The notes under the pieces are model-generated. The model was not told the origin of the DNA, did no database searches, and was given only the letters and a program-made list of their open reading frames with translations. From Scatophagus argus (lineage: Eukaryota > Chordata > Actinopteri > Scatophagidae): a stretch of 64,000 bases of DNA. The DNA lies in assembly GCF_020382885.2 (NCBI RefSeq), contig NC_058508.1:3464055-3528054 (forward strand), written 5' to 3'. Positions within the stretch are counted from its first letter, which is position 1, and every line of letters starts with the position of its first letter. Position numbers and translations under genes: made by a program. Below, piece by piece: positions 13,901 to 25,109 of this stretch.

Positions 13901-15769
13901 TAGTACATGTGTAGAGAATATTGTCCAGTTTCATCTTGCCCACCCCCAAAAATACTGTTCTGGTCAAATATGCTAATTATCATGTGACTGGATTGTGTTA
14001 TTCTAGTCGCAGTGCATTAGGACAGCTGAGTCATCGACATAATTTTGTAGATTATGTGACTTTCGGTGTCATTATTTCAATATGGATTTTTGTTATATAT
14101 TGATTTCACTTTGGTTATATTATTGTTCTCACTATTAATATTGCTGCTGAATTTGAATTTTTTTAAGGTTTTGCTTAAGTCACTTTTCAGTTATTTTTGT
14201 ATACTGATTTTCTATTTCATTTTTTGCTTCTGCTGAAGAGGCTATGATTTCAGTCTGCTTTGTGGGTTTGTTTGTGGTGGAGCCAAGGCCAAAGAAGAAT
14301 TCTTTAAATGGACTGGATCCAAGTCATGAGGCAGATACACAAATTATGTTGTTACTTTCCAGATTGAGATTGCTAATGTTAGATACACGCCAGCTTCAGC
14401 TAGAACATTGATTCTGTACCTGCAGTAGAAACAGGTGCAGTGATTACCAACAGATAGCACTACAAAACATGTTTCCAAACCGGTTATTTCAGATTGCTTG
14501 CCAAAGAGCCGCGTGTTTTAAGGTGTCAAATTTCTGTTCAACATCTGGTTTTCAGGGCAGTTAGTTTGTGTAGGTTTGCATGTATAGATCATCATGCTCT
14601 GTTCACCCTTTCCCCTCCTCGCTGCCCTCCACAGGTGGTGAATGCTGTGCTGCTCCTGTTCGCAGTGCGCTACCAGTTCCTGCCCAGTGCCTGGCTGGTG
14701 TTTGTTATTATCTTCTATGAGGGTCTGCTGGGTGGAGCTGCGTATGTCAACACATTCTACTTCATCAGCAAGGAGGTACGCTTAATTTTCCGTCAGATGA
14801 TCTGTTATTGGGGGTATCCATGTGTCATTAAACTCCTAAGCCTACTCCAGCGTTTACGTATTATCAGGATGCAGTCTGTATAATGTATATTTCTACAGCT
14901 ATCATTCCATCACTACAACAGAGGCATGTCACTTTACTTTCCAACTGCTTCTGCGCAATGCTTTTCAACTTACTGAAACTGAAACTCAATACTTCTACAG
15001 ATGTTTCCCATTTAAAGGGCAGAGTTCTTCTCCTTTCCCCACAGGGAGGAAACATCTATGGGAGGTGCTTAGTCACTGATGTGAGCTTAACAAAATCAAA
15101 AAACGTGTTGATGACAGGAACTAGTCTATAGACAATGTTTCTGCTGAGAAGAGACATTTGTCTGATTGTCACATGACACCATGGTTGCACTGATGAAAAA
15201 TGTTAAGAATCTGTTTTTGCAGAGCATGTATGCTGTTTCAGACTTACTGATGTTATCTCACAGTTCTTCCGTCTGCCCATAGATCAGATCAGTTTGTCAT
15301 AAAGGTCATAGTGTGTGGTGGCGGGGCTGTACTTGAGTTATATTGGAAAGTGTTTTTAATTCTGTAAGTCTGATATTTTATCTGCAGGCTTATTAACAGT
15401 GTCAACAGAAACAGAACATTTCTACGTTTGGTATTTACAATTTGTTGTTGTTGTATTGGGATACATGTGCCAAATAAAGTGGCCTGTGAATGTATAAATG
15501 GATGTGTGTGTGTGCATGCACATTTAAGGGAAAAAAAAGTATTTTCTCACATTGCCATGTGGCCCTGTTCCCTTTGCAGCTATGGATATCATTCTACATT
15601 ACACACTGTTTGTAGTATGTGTTCATCCTGATGTTGGTGTTTTGTCCCACAGACTGAGGACAGACAGAGGGAGTTTTCCATGGCTGCTGCCACTGTAGGA
15701 GACAGTCTGGGCATAGCACTGGCTGGACTCGCTGCTTTCCCCGTGCACAGATACTTCTGTTCCCTATGA
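4998..15769 (+). CDS. cln3: CLN3 lysosomal/endosomal transmembrane protein (battenin)
   Basis: Fifteen coding exons: 4998-5049, 5156-5192, 6051-6147, 6286-6369, 6652-6731, 6820-6905, 8376-8448, 9915-10058, 10584-10723, 12719-12771, 12859-12927, 13095-13150, 13242-13335, 14635-14775, 15653-15769 (1323 nt, 440 aa; human CLN3 has 438). CLN3 is a multi-pass protein of late endosome and lysosome membranes, linked to glycerophosphodiester clearance and mutated in juvenile Batten disease. Diagnostic stretches include [53 protein letters not shown] and [15 protein letters not shown]-glycosylation sequons (NTT, NSS) sit in the first lumenal loop. The loop encoded by 10584-10723 is acidic with an EERRRLM dileucine-like sorting signal. 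The protein ends in ...RYFCSL, one residue short of a CaaX box, whereas human ends CQLS. Introns hold dispersed repeats and two perfect hairpins. Confidence 0.96.
8088..8121. repeat. 13-bp perfect inverted repeat in cln3 intron
   Basis: The arms at 8088-8100 and 8109-8121 are exact reverse complements (AAACTGTCATTGT) around an 8-nt spacer. It lies in the intron between the exons ending 6905 and starting 8376. No larger element boundary was recognised. Confidence 0.8.
9827..9868. repeat. 18-bp perfect inverted repeat with 6-nt loop
   Basis: Arms 9827-9844 (TCTTCTAATGTACCTGTC) and 9851-9868 are exact reverse complements with the loop ATTAAA. It ends 46 bp upstream of the cln3 exon at 9915, so it sits within reach of the branch point and polypyrimidine tract of that intron. 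It may be a palindromic transposon remnant or simply a foldback; it is shorter than a usual pre-miRNA stem. Confidence 0.85.
11615..11990. mobile_element. MITE-like dispersed repeat, copy A (cln3 intron)
   Basis: The segment from about 11625 matches the segment from about 30128 in the same orientation: both contain CTTTCCAGAA.TCATG, then CAGTTACTCAAGA, then GACCTTRTTGTG.GCAG. The flanks of this copy are rich in GCTAGC/CTAAGC words. I recall this family as a common non-autonomous element in fish; boundaries are approximate and no terminal inverted repeats were delimited. Confidence 0.55.
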
Positions 15770-17940
15770 CCCAGCCCACATGCAGGATGAAAAAGCAAGA
15801 TGTGGGTGCATTCATGTTGAGGGATTGTTTTTTTATCTGAAGTGACTTGTGGACCAAAATGCTTGATTAACTGAGTAACGTATTGGAGGTTTGCTGGCTT
15901 GCACAAACTGCGCTATTAACCGGTCACCTACGGAGAAGAACTAATTATTCTGTCATAACAGTGTGGAAAACATCCATAGTTAGTTTTGCAGACCATTATT
16001 AGTTGGTGCACTCACCTTGATGACAAATAATGTCATGACAGGCTTTTATGATGCAGGGAAGACAGGACAGGAAATGCTCTGTTCATGTCAAAGAAACATA
16101 GCATATAACATAATCACGATATTTTTAAATCATATTTATGGTTGATTTTATGAATGTTGTAGTGTGTCTGAATGACAGGATGAAGCAGAGCATCTCATTT
16201 TCAGAAAGCCCCCTGTCCCTTTGTTTGGTCATGGTCATACAGTTTGAAGAGCCTCCTGGTAAAGGAGTGGACAGTAAGTGCTGAGCCCCTGAACTGAACC
16301 AAACACCAGACTACACTCATCTTTCTTTACAATAATGAAGTCTTCAAAATAAAAGGTGTTAATCTCTCAAAGCCATTTAGAGCTGGCATTATACAAAATA
16401 ACCTACTGTAGTACAACTCTTAAGAGGAGCTGCACACTTACATGTGTTTGCTAAGCTGTAAACTAAATTATATTTCTGTACTCTCATCAGTGTTGAAGTC
16501 AATATTGACATTTCTTATCAAATTTAGAATGGCTGAACACACGATCTACTATTTCAAACCACCCTGAGCCTTGCAAGTCCAGTGTTGACAAAGAGTCAAC
16601 TATCTGTGACTTATCTGTGTCAAGAAATTTAGATATATAAAACAAATAATTAAGACCCTTTGATCGGAGGCTGGCAACCCACCTCTCCCAGCATCTGTCT
16701 TTTAATGGAGTACGTGCGACTGTGGTCGTTTTCAAATATATACTGACTGAGTGTTATTGTTCAGGTTATGTTTTTACTATCACTATATTTAAAATTTTTC
16801 AGTTTTGGTGCAGTGATTCAGGCTTTTGATGGCTGCAGAAGCTTGACCACATTGCAGTCTCTAATGGTTTGATGTTTCCCTCTGTATTCTCTAGAACCAG
16901 TATGAATCAGGTTTTTGTTTAACTAACTGACATTTATTGTTTTTGTTTTGTTTTTTTACTCGCTGGGTTCTGTTTTAAAAGGTCATTGTTGAAGTGACCA
17001 AAAAATGCCTTTTACTGTAAGTTTCTACTAAAGATAAACAAGGCCTTTATATGTACATTTTATGTTTTATATGCAGCAACAAACTGGAAAACAGATCATT
17101 GTCCAGAAATTTAAAATGCTATCTTTTAAATTTGTATGAAACCAGTGAACAGGTGTTGTAACAATCAATCAAGATCATTTGATCTTTGTTGTGCACTTTT
17201 CCGCTTGTGTTTTGCTCAAGTTCTGCTGTTTTGCTTCCAAACTTTGTTTTCCCGTTTTCATAAAGTAATATAAGTAGTCCCGTATGAAAAAGTGATTGCA
17301 CTGTGATTAGTGCTTTGGGACTAATCACACAACATACTGATCCTCCATGTGGTCACTATTCTTGATTGTCTAGGACCATCTGTTGGTCACTGAAACACAA
17401 CATGCCACCTTTGAATTATTATATCTGAGGTTTTGTTTAAACCACTCTGCTCTAAAATACGACTGGGTTCACAGTTAATCTACTGATTATTTGTGTGGAA
17501 GTATAAAATACCTCAAACTTGTACTTCAGGGCAGTACTCAAGCACACTGTGCTTATGTAGTTAGATTTAATCACGGGTTATTCTAATTTGTGATTTAGAT
17601 TTTTGTTTGTACTGAAAATATATATCGGATCTAAATATCGATTATGGCCCTCCTTTATTGCTAATAACTGGAATCTGTATCAGCTTTGGGTAATAAAAAA
17701 CATCAGTCAGTCCCTACTCAGTCCCTACGTTTTGACTGGATGAGGATAAGTTACCATATTTACTTGATCGTTTATTCGTGGTGTCTTCATTTATCCTTCA
17801 TTTCATTCACATTCAATGACAATTTCTTTTCCTGGCACCAATCATACTATGTCGATTGTGAAATATGAACATCATCTTCTCAACATTGAAATCGGTCGAT
17901 TTGGGAGCTGGCCGCTAGCCTGAGCAGTGCGCGTTCCCTA
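15770..17940. other. cln3 3' UTR and cln3-ppp4c intergenic region
   Basis: No coding exon is recognisable. The first ~580 bases are probably cln3 3' UTR, ending near the AATAAA at 16348. The rest is AT-rich single-copy-looking sequence without clear features until the GC-richer ppp4c promoter near 17.9 kb. Confidence 0.5.
16348..16353 (+). terminator. Candidate cln3 polyadenylation signal AATAAA
   Basis: The first canonical AATAAA downstream of the cln3 stop (about 580 bp after it). Cleavage would fall near 16370. Position chosen by inspection; no transcript evidence. Confidence 0.45.
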
Positions 17941-18111
17941 CACCGGAAGTGACAGTCAAATCGTTGGCGTTCATGAGCACGGCAGGAGTGAACCGGCAAA
18001 GACGATACCGGGGGAAGCAGAGCTGCCGGAGAACGGCGAAAGAACATTCATTCCTCGGAATGAAACATATTGATGTTCGTTTGTCATAGTTGTGCTACTA
18101 TTCACCTGACG
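17940..18111 (+). promoter_or_regulatory. ppp4c: ppp4c promoter and non-coding first exon
   Basis: A CpG-richer stretch that contrasts with the AT-rich DNA before it. A good splice donor (GACG|GTAATT) ends a putative leader exon at 18111. A matching acceptor with a pyrimidine tract (TTCTTCTACAG) ends at 18752, just upstream of the ppp4c start codon. I infer a 5' UTR intron of about 640 bp. The transcription start is not defined, and there is no TATA box, as expected for a housekeeping phosphatase. Confidence 0.5.
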
Positions 18112-18177
18112 GTAATTGCTCTTAATCATGTTTCATCGAATTCGCGGCGTTGTGTAAATCGTTTTTCATAGCGTCTT

Positions 18178-18458
18178 GTTAGCATTAGCGAAGTTAGCGG
18201 AGAAGCGCTAACCAGTGTTGATGTACCATCAGTCGTGGTTAGCCAGCTAACATACAGCATTTCGCCAGCTAAGCTAAATACGTTTCTTCACTTCATAGTT
18301 ACAAGAAGTATTTGTGGTTTGTTTGGTACGAGAGCGCAGAACAGTACTGTTAACCTTGAATACAAATTCCAAAACAAAATGGTTGGTTAAGTTATCAAAG
18401 AATCAGTTGTTCGCTGACGTCGTTAGCGGTGATGTAAGCTAACGTGCTAATGGTTAGC
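18178..18458. repeat. Cluster of GTTAGC/GCTAAC hexamers in ppp4c leader intron
   Basis: Eight exact copies of GTTAGC or its complement GCTAAC occur in 281 bp, with several near-copies (ATTAGC, GCTAAG, GCTAAT) between them. They are irregularly spaced and in both orientations, so this is not a simple tandem repeat. The cluster lies entirely in the inferred first intron of ppp4c. Confidence 0.75.
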
Positions 18459-18933
18459 TTACTTTTTAGCTACGCCCATAGGCCTTATATGTCGTGACGT
18501 AAAAATAATATCTTGTACATTTTTCTTCTTTTATTGCGTGAATAAACAAATCATGGTGTGAGTCCCCCAGTATTCTGATCAAACTGGCGTTGTCCATTAT
18601 GTTAGAAATACTCTGAGGAAACTCGGGCCCAAGTTGTCAAGCAACATACGTCCACTGAATTACGGTTTCGTTAATTTTTTTTTGCGTTGTTTTGCTTTTA
18701 AGTCAGTTGTGTTATTAAATTTCTATACGGAATATTTTTTGTTCTTCTACAGTTTCTCATTCCGCACACTTGATATCAAGAGCCTGATGTACAAGTGTTG
18801 AAGAGCCCTCTCGATATACGAGGAAGAGCGTCCTTTGTGACTATCAGCTCCATTTCCTGGGGAAGAAAAAGTCCGGTGTGTGAGAAGAGTGTGTGACCCG
18901 AGTTTGTGAGGAGCTCTCCCTATGTGTGTCACA

Positions 18934-21900
18934 ATGGGGGACATCAGTGACCTGGACCGACAGATAGAGCAGCTCAGACGCTGTGAGCTCATTAAGGAGA
19001 ATGAAGTCAAAGCACTGTGTGCCAAAGCCAGGTAATGAATGAATTTGGCCTGTAATACAGTACAGACGCAGTCAAACAGAAGTTTGTCATGCTAATGTAC
19101 AGGAGAGTTTTATCAGGTTTTTTTACTTATCCCACATAAGGCTGACATTATACTAGCGTAAGATATAATAGATATCTTTTTTTTAATTTCAATGCAAAAA
19201 TAAAAATAAAAAATACGCACTGTACTAATGCAGAAAAAGTCACTGAACACATAAAGTCATATTTATAGTAATAATACGTGTAAATCCTTGTGTTGAAAAT
19301 CTGATCATAGATCTGTTTTTATAATACCTTTGCTACTTTAATGGTATGGTATGGTACGAATGTGGATATCATATCTGTGTTCATGGTGTCGAAAATAAAC
19401 AAATACTTTTGGCATCCTTAGGTTTAGATGCTGTCGTTGATCTGCGTAGCAAAAAGCACACTGAGAATACGCTAAAACAGACAATTACAATATGAGTCGG
19501 ATCCTAATTGCATACTACAGTCTTAACTGTTTGAATATGGTTACATATTACCCATCACTGAATTGTGAGCGGTAATATGTAACCAACAAATGTTTCTAGT
19601 TTTTCCTCCCTGAAATGATGTAGAGTAAAGCAGAAATATTCAGTATGATTTTTGTTTAGTGTCATACAAAAACTGTGCTAAAATACCATTTGGTTTATTG
19701 TCACTGTGTATTTAAATTGTGTGTTATGCGCTATTGCAGTGTTAATATGGATAGATAGATGGTCATAGTCAAGTATCTTGAAGTGGGATGTTGGGCCATA
19801 AATGCCCCTCGGCCTACATGGTGGCTGTAAAAAGTATAAAGAGATACACAGGTACTTGTAAAAAGGTACTTGTAAAATTGACTAGCAGGGTATATACTGC
19901 TGTGGTTTAAACACTGCATAATCTGTTGTAGTGTCAGCCTTTACCTCCCTGTTGTACACTGAATTGCAAAGGAAGACAGATGCACCAGAAATGAGAAAAG
20001 TGGATTTCCTTAACTCAGTGGTATACAAATTTTTCCTCTGTATCTGAAAGTGTTTTATTTATTTTTAGCTATGTTTCCTTTTGGACCAGCTGTCTTTTTA
20101 ATACATCAACAAAAAAATCTAACAGGCTTCATTAGAACATGAAATCATAATTAAATGTATTTGTGTGTGTATTTTCAGAGAAATTCTGGTTGAGGAAAGC
20201 AACGTCCAGAGAGTAGACTCTCCTGTCACAGTAAGCAACATTTTATATTGGCTCTTGTTTGCTCCGAAATTGACCAAAATTAATTATATGTGGCAATAAT
20301 GATTTGCCCTGTTTTTTTTTTCTCCCCTTAGGTATGTGGTGATATACATGGTCAATTCTATGACTTGAAAGAGCTCTTTAGAGTAAGTGTCTGTTTCTTA
20401 TTACACAATGCTCACTGTAGTGGTTGTGGTAATAACATTTTAATTTGTCAGTGTGTTGTATTTTAGTTTTTTTTTTATGGTGCTGGACAGAGTTACATAT
20501 TCTGTCACATTATCCAAGAGTGATGTGTTGAATGTACAATGCAGAACATGAGCCTTAAAGGAAAATTATTATTTATTTTTTTTAGTTTTTTAGTCTAGTC
20601 CTGTTTTCCTAGTGCCTTCCGTCATGATAATTGTGTTTTTAAAATATTGTCCCTGCAGAGGGTGGGATAACTTGTGTACAATCAGCACTGCCCTAAAGTA
20701 CTTGCATACAGTTCCAAAATGAGTTTAAAACCCCCTTTGCAGATGCACTAACAGCTGTTGGACTTCTGAATTATGTGGGTCTTATCTTTCAGTTTGGGAG
20801 GTCTTGAATGATTTTTGTTGTCATGATGATACCCTCATGTGGTTTGAATGTTTGAAATAAAATGTAGCTAACCTTGTTACACTGGGGATGTTCTGGTTGT
20901 TTGATGGAATGTGTTGTTCAGCTTATTAGTTTGTGTTGGGGAGCGACTCTGTCAAGCTTGATGCGGGTCCTACCCTGCTGGGGATAGTCGTGGCTTTGTT
21001 GTATTTACACAGAATTCACAGTACTTCACTGGTAAACAATTTGTTTTTGATCTTTCCACATGACAGGTTGGTGGTGATGTCCCAGAGACAAATTACCTCT
21101 TCATGGGTGACTTTGTGGACAGAGGCTTCTACAGTGTCGAGACTTTCCTTCTTCTGCTAGCTCTCAAGGTATGCATGGATTCTTCTTCATTCTTGTATAA
21201 AAGAGATCAGTAGTTCACCAGTTATTAAATTGTCACATTGTTTTTTTTGCCACATAGCAGGACTGTAAGTTTTATTTCCTATTTCCTGAAGTATTATGTT
21301 TTTAATCTCTTGAGGCTTTCAGAATATGCACATGGTTTATGACATCCCTGGTCTTTGCATCTGCTGTGCTCCCCAGGTGCGTTATCCAGACAGGATAACC
21401 TTGATTCGGGGAAACCACGAGTCTCGGCAAATTACCCAGGTCTACGGCTTCTATGACGAGTGCCTCCGCAAGTATGGCTCAGTTACCGTCTGGAGATACT
21501 GCACTGAGATATTTGACTACTTGTCGCTTTCTGCTATCATTGATGGCAAGGTGAGATGCTTTGTCCTGTATTTCCTTGGTTATTGAATACAGTGAAAATG
21601 TGCTGGGCCTAAATTCACTGAGACTGCACGTGAATGTTTTCTGTTAAGTTGCTGTTTGAGGAACGTCTCAGTTCCTTAACATTATATAGCAGCATGACTT
21701 TCTGTAAGATCCATCAGTTGGTTTGATGCATTCTTCTCTTTGTCCCTCAGATCTTCTGTGTGCATGGTGGCTTGTCTCCATCCATCCAAACTCTGGACCA
21801 GATCCGGACCATTGACAGAAAACAGGAAGTGCCCCATGATGGGCCTATGTGTGACCTCCTGTGGTCAGACCCTGAAGGTATACAGGCAACCCGTCAACCT

Positions 21901-22697
21901 TTGTAAACACTGCATTGTTGCCCCACATACTGATGAATGCTCAAGGAAAGGGAATTAAGCAGCAGTGGCAGAATTTCTGCTGAATATATGTTTTTCACAC
22001 CTTATGACTGATGCCCTGTTAGAAGCAGATCTTCACCTGACTGATCTTCTCTCCCTCAGACACCACTGGGTGGGGTGTGAGTCCCAGAGGTGCTGGCTAC
22101 TTGTTTGGGAGCGACGTGGTGGCCCAGTTCAATGCTGCCAATGACATCCACATGATCTGTCGAGCACACCAGCTGGTCATGGAGGGCTACAAGTGGCACT
22201 TCAATGAAACGGTGCTAACTGTGTGGTCAGCACCCAACTATTGCTATAGGTAGGCAGAAACAGTAAAAACAACACCTCTGCTCATTCAAAACAATATTTT
22301 GATTTTTACAGTGCACACACACATCCTGTGCCAGTTGCACTTTATAAACAGCGACAGCGCAATCTCATCTCATGTTATTTTTTAATTATTTATATTGTTT
22401 TGTTTTCATAAAGTTTGCGTAGAAGGGAGCGTATACGTTCTTTTGTGCTTACACAACGTTTATAAATAAGGGTCCTGGTCTTGAAAACAGCCATGACTTT
22501 GTTTACCCACTTCATTTTCTGATTCTCCTAACCAGTTCTTTGTCTCTTTCTCTCTCCGGACAATCAGATGTGGCAATGTGGCAGCCATCTTGGAACTGGA
22601 TGAGCATCTACAGCGGGAGTTCATCATATTTGAGGCAGCACCGCAAGAGACCAGAGGCATCCCCTCCAAGAAGCCAGTAGCCGACTATTTCCTGTGA
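18934..22697 (+). CDS. ppp4c: Protein phosphatase 4 catalytic subunit
   Basis: Eight coding exons: 18934-19031, 20179-20230, 20332-20382, 21067-21168, 21377-21550, 21751-21877, 22060-22249, 22568-22697 (924 nt, 307 aa, the same length as human PPP4C). PP4 is a PP2A-like Ser/Thr phosphatase acting with PPP4R regulatory subunits in DNA-damage response, centrosome maturation and splicing control. The metal-binding and catalytic motifs are intact: GDIHGQ (from residue 53), GDFVDRG (81-87) and GNHES (113-117), followed by later His residues in VHGG and RAHQ. It ends in DYFL, the carboxymethylated tail shared by PP2A-type enzymes. The protein is nearly identical to human by recall, starting [16 protein letters not shown] where human has MAEISDLDRQ. 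Teleosts can carry two copies (ppp4ca/ppp4cb); I cannot say which this is. Confidence 0.97.
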
Positions 22698-23495
22698 AGT
22701 CTTTGAGCAGACAGCCATGATGTGTTGAAAACTCTGGTACCATTTTTCACCAGCCACCCTCCATCCTGCTGCTGGACAGTTCTGTCAGTCTGAACTCGGA
22801 GCAGTTGGACAGAAAACCTGCCAAACCCTGCGAAGCTCCACATAGCTTCGGGCTGAAAAGCTGGAATTTTGCCACACTGCCCAAGCCTGACAGAGCGGTC
22901 ACTGTGAAAGGGGCAGGGGGCGAGGTGGATACTGGGCCCATGACTGTTGTCACTTCTCTTCAGCTATATAAGATGGTCATTTTCATTCTCCCCTCGGCCT
23001 CCTTCCATCTCAGTCTGTTCTCTCTCACTCTCTGTAGATATGACACTCTTCCTGACTGACCTAACCTCCACTACTCTTGTAGTGTTTTTTTTTTTTCTTG
23101 ACAAACATTGTCATTTAGTTTTAGAAGTATTTGGAAGGAGTTTTTTTTTTTTTCTCAAAAATATGCATATGTGGGAAGTTTCACAAGTTTAACCTTTAAG
23201 GAATTCCTTCAGTGCATATGTTGTCTTTGTTTTTGATTTTTGTATAATTGTTGCTGCCATTATTAAATGCAAAATGATCTGTTCCCCCCCACCCTCAGTT
23301 TTTGCTTTCATGTTTCTGTTTAACTGTCATGTGTCGTTATTTAACATGCCCAGTGCTGCAGCTCAGCACCATCACAAATAAATAGCAGAAATGTAAAGAC
23401 TGGCCAACAGGAGTCACAACATTCTCCATTGTTTTCTCTCTTAATTCCTTTTAATCTACAATCCTCTGTAGGTCTGTCATTTTTGATATTGTGAG

Positions 23496-23501
23496 AATAA
23501 A
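23496..23501 (+). terminator. ppp4c: ppp4c polyadenylation signal AATAAA
   Basis: A canonical AATAAA about 800 bp after the stop codon; another AATAAA lies near 23381. The 3' UTR between contains pyrimidine-rich and T-rich tracts but no other gene. Confidence 0.5.
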
Positions 23502-24099
23502 GTTTTTGTATCAATACTGATTTATCTTCCGGTGTGGTTTAATGACATTCATACTTACCGTGGTGACATATCCATGTAGTGCAACGTCACTTATTAAGTA
23601 GCTCAGTAAAGTTCAGCCTAAACCTGTGCAGATACAAAACGTTACTACTTGAATAATTAGTGAAAAGCAGCGTGACATGACATGAATAAACAAACTGATG
23701 CTGTACTGTCACCAAGATGTTTGCTTATTTCTGCACTGATTTAAAGTATCTGACAAGCTGCCTGCCAGGATTCCTCTTGGTGTGAACACCGTCTCACACT
23801 CCAGCCCAGACTGAACTTGACTCATGGTTTATGCCGAACGATTATATAACAGAATGACTAATTTGGGTTGAGATTCTTAAAGATCGCAGGGTTTCAGTAG
23901 TCTCACTTTGCTGGTACTTGGCAATCTTACAGATTATTACATGGAGAGAGAAGCCATAGCATCATTTTCCACTGTGAGAAATGGCATCACGTGTGGAATT
24001 ATTCAAATATTAAGACTGTTATATATAACAAATGCACCCCAAGTGTATAGGAACGTCACTGATCAAAACTAAACTTAAAACGGGAAACACTCTTTGGAA
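23502..24099. other. ppp4c to ALDH3B intergenic region
   Basis: About 600 bp of AT-rich sequence. I see no coding exon, RNA gene or recognised repeat in it. Confidence 0.4.
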
Positions 24100-24343
24100 A
24101 AGCAAAACTATCAGGTGTGTCAGCTGTAGGCGTGTGTATCTATGTAGTCACTCACACAAGCGGAAAAGTTTCAAGACCAGTTTTTCGGGATAGACCAAAA
24201 TCATCGGGCCTCCCATTCTCAAGAGCTGCAACCGAACCGGTAGTTAAAAAGAAAAGGACAACACCCGACCGGAAGCACAAAACGCACTCTCTTTACAGGA
24301 CTTTTTGGCACAGGAGCGGGAACCGTGGGGCTGACACCAACAG
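24100..24343 (+). promoter_or_regulatory. Putative promoter/non-coding first exon of the ALDH3B gene
   Basis: The ALDH3B start codon at 25110 is preceded only 8 bp upstream by a splice acceptor (TTCTCCAG ending at 25101), so the leader must begin in an upstream exon. A strong donor (CACCAACAG|GTAGGC) at 24343/24344, in GC-richer sequence, is the best candidate. The 5' boundary is a guess. The ORF across this stretch resembles no known protein. Confidence 0.4.
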
Positions 24344-25109
24344 GTAGGCTAAATACTGCAGTGCTGCTTCTTGATTTGATTCCTGTTCGGTTTGGGAAAT
24401 ATCACATCGTAAAAAGAAAGGAAAATTCCAAATGAAATCCATAATAGAGAAAATTGAATTGTGCAAGATGAACCTTGCTAGTTAATCGTCCATCTCTTGA
24501 GCAATCGGGAAGTCAGTGGTGAACGTTATACGGGCGGCACAGAGCTACCCTACCTGTTCACGACTGTTCGACTGTACGTTTGAAAGTGCAGCGTTTTCCT
24601 CCGGTTTTCCGCTTCTTTATACATGCTGTTTTCTCAGTGTTGAAATTGGGCTTGACGTTTGTCAGTCTGAGACGAAGCACCTCTGGCAAATATAACAGTT
24701 TACGTTTGTTTGAGTTTCCTCAAAATGGGATCGCTTTAAGTTTGAATACATGTGATGAATCTAAAAGTTGTGGTAAATTCGGCCTACAGAGTTTTTTTTT
24801 TTTACAGATGTTTTCTCTTCGTTGCAAACTCTTGCGAAATGTCTTCAGACGTGTTCCTAAAATCCGTTCGTATTTGGTGGGTTTTCACTTCTTCAATTAA
24901 CAGCCCCATATCTAGACCTGCTTAGTTTTCTGTATTAATATGAATAGCTAATGTTTCACATTTTTCTTATGTTACTCATTAAAGCTCTGTCATTCTTTCT
25001 TTCTGCTGAGTCATGTGGACCTGTTCTAATTTTTAGGTGTCATATCAGAGGCTTGCACAAACATGTATTTGTGTGTGTGTGTGTGTATGTATATTCTCCA
25101 GGTAAAAGG

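Noticed and set aside
24117-24347. 76-aa ORF upstream of the ALDH3B gene
   Set aside because: It crosses the probable leader-exon donor and resembles no protein; better explained as leader sequence.
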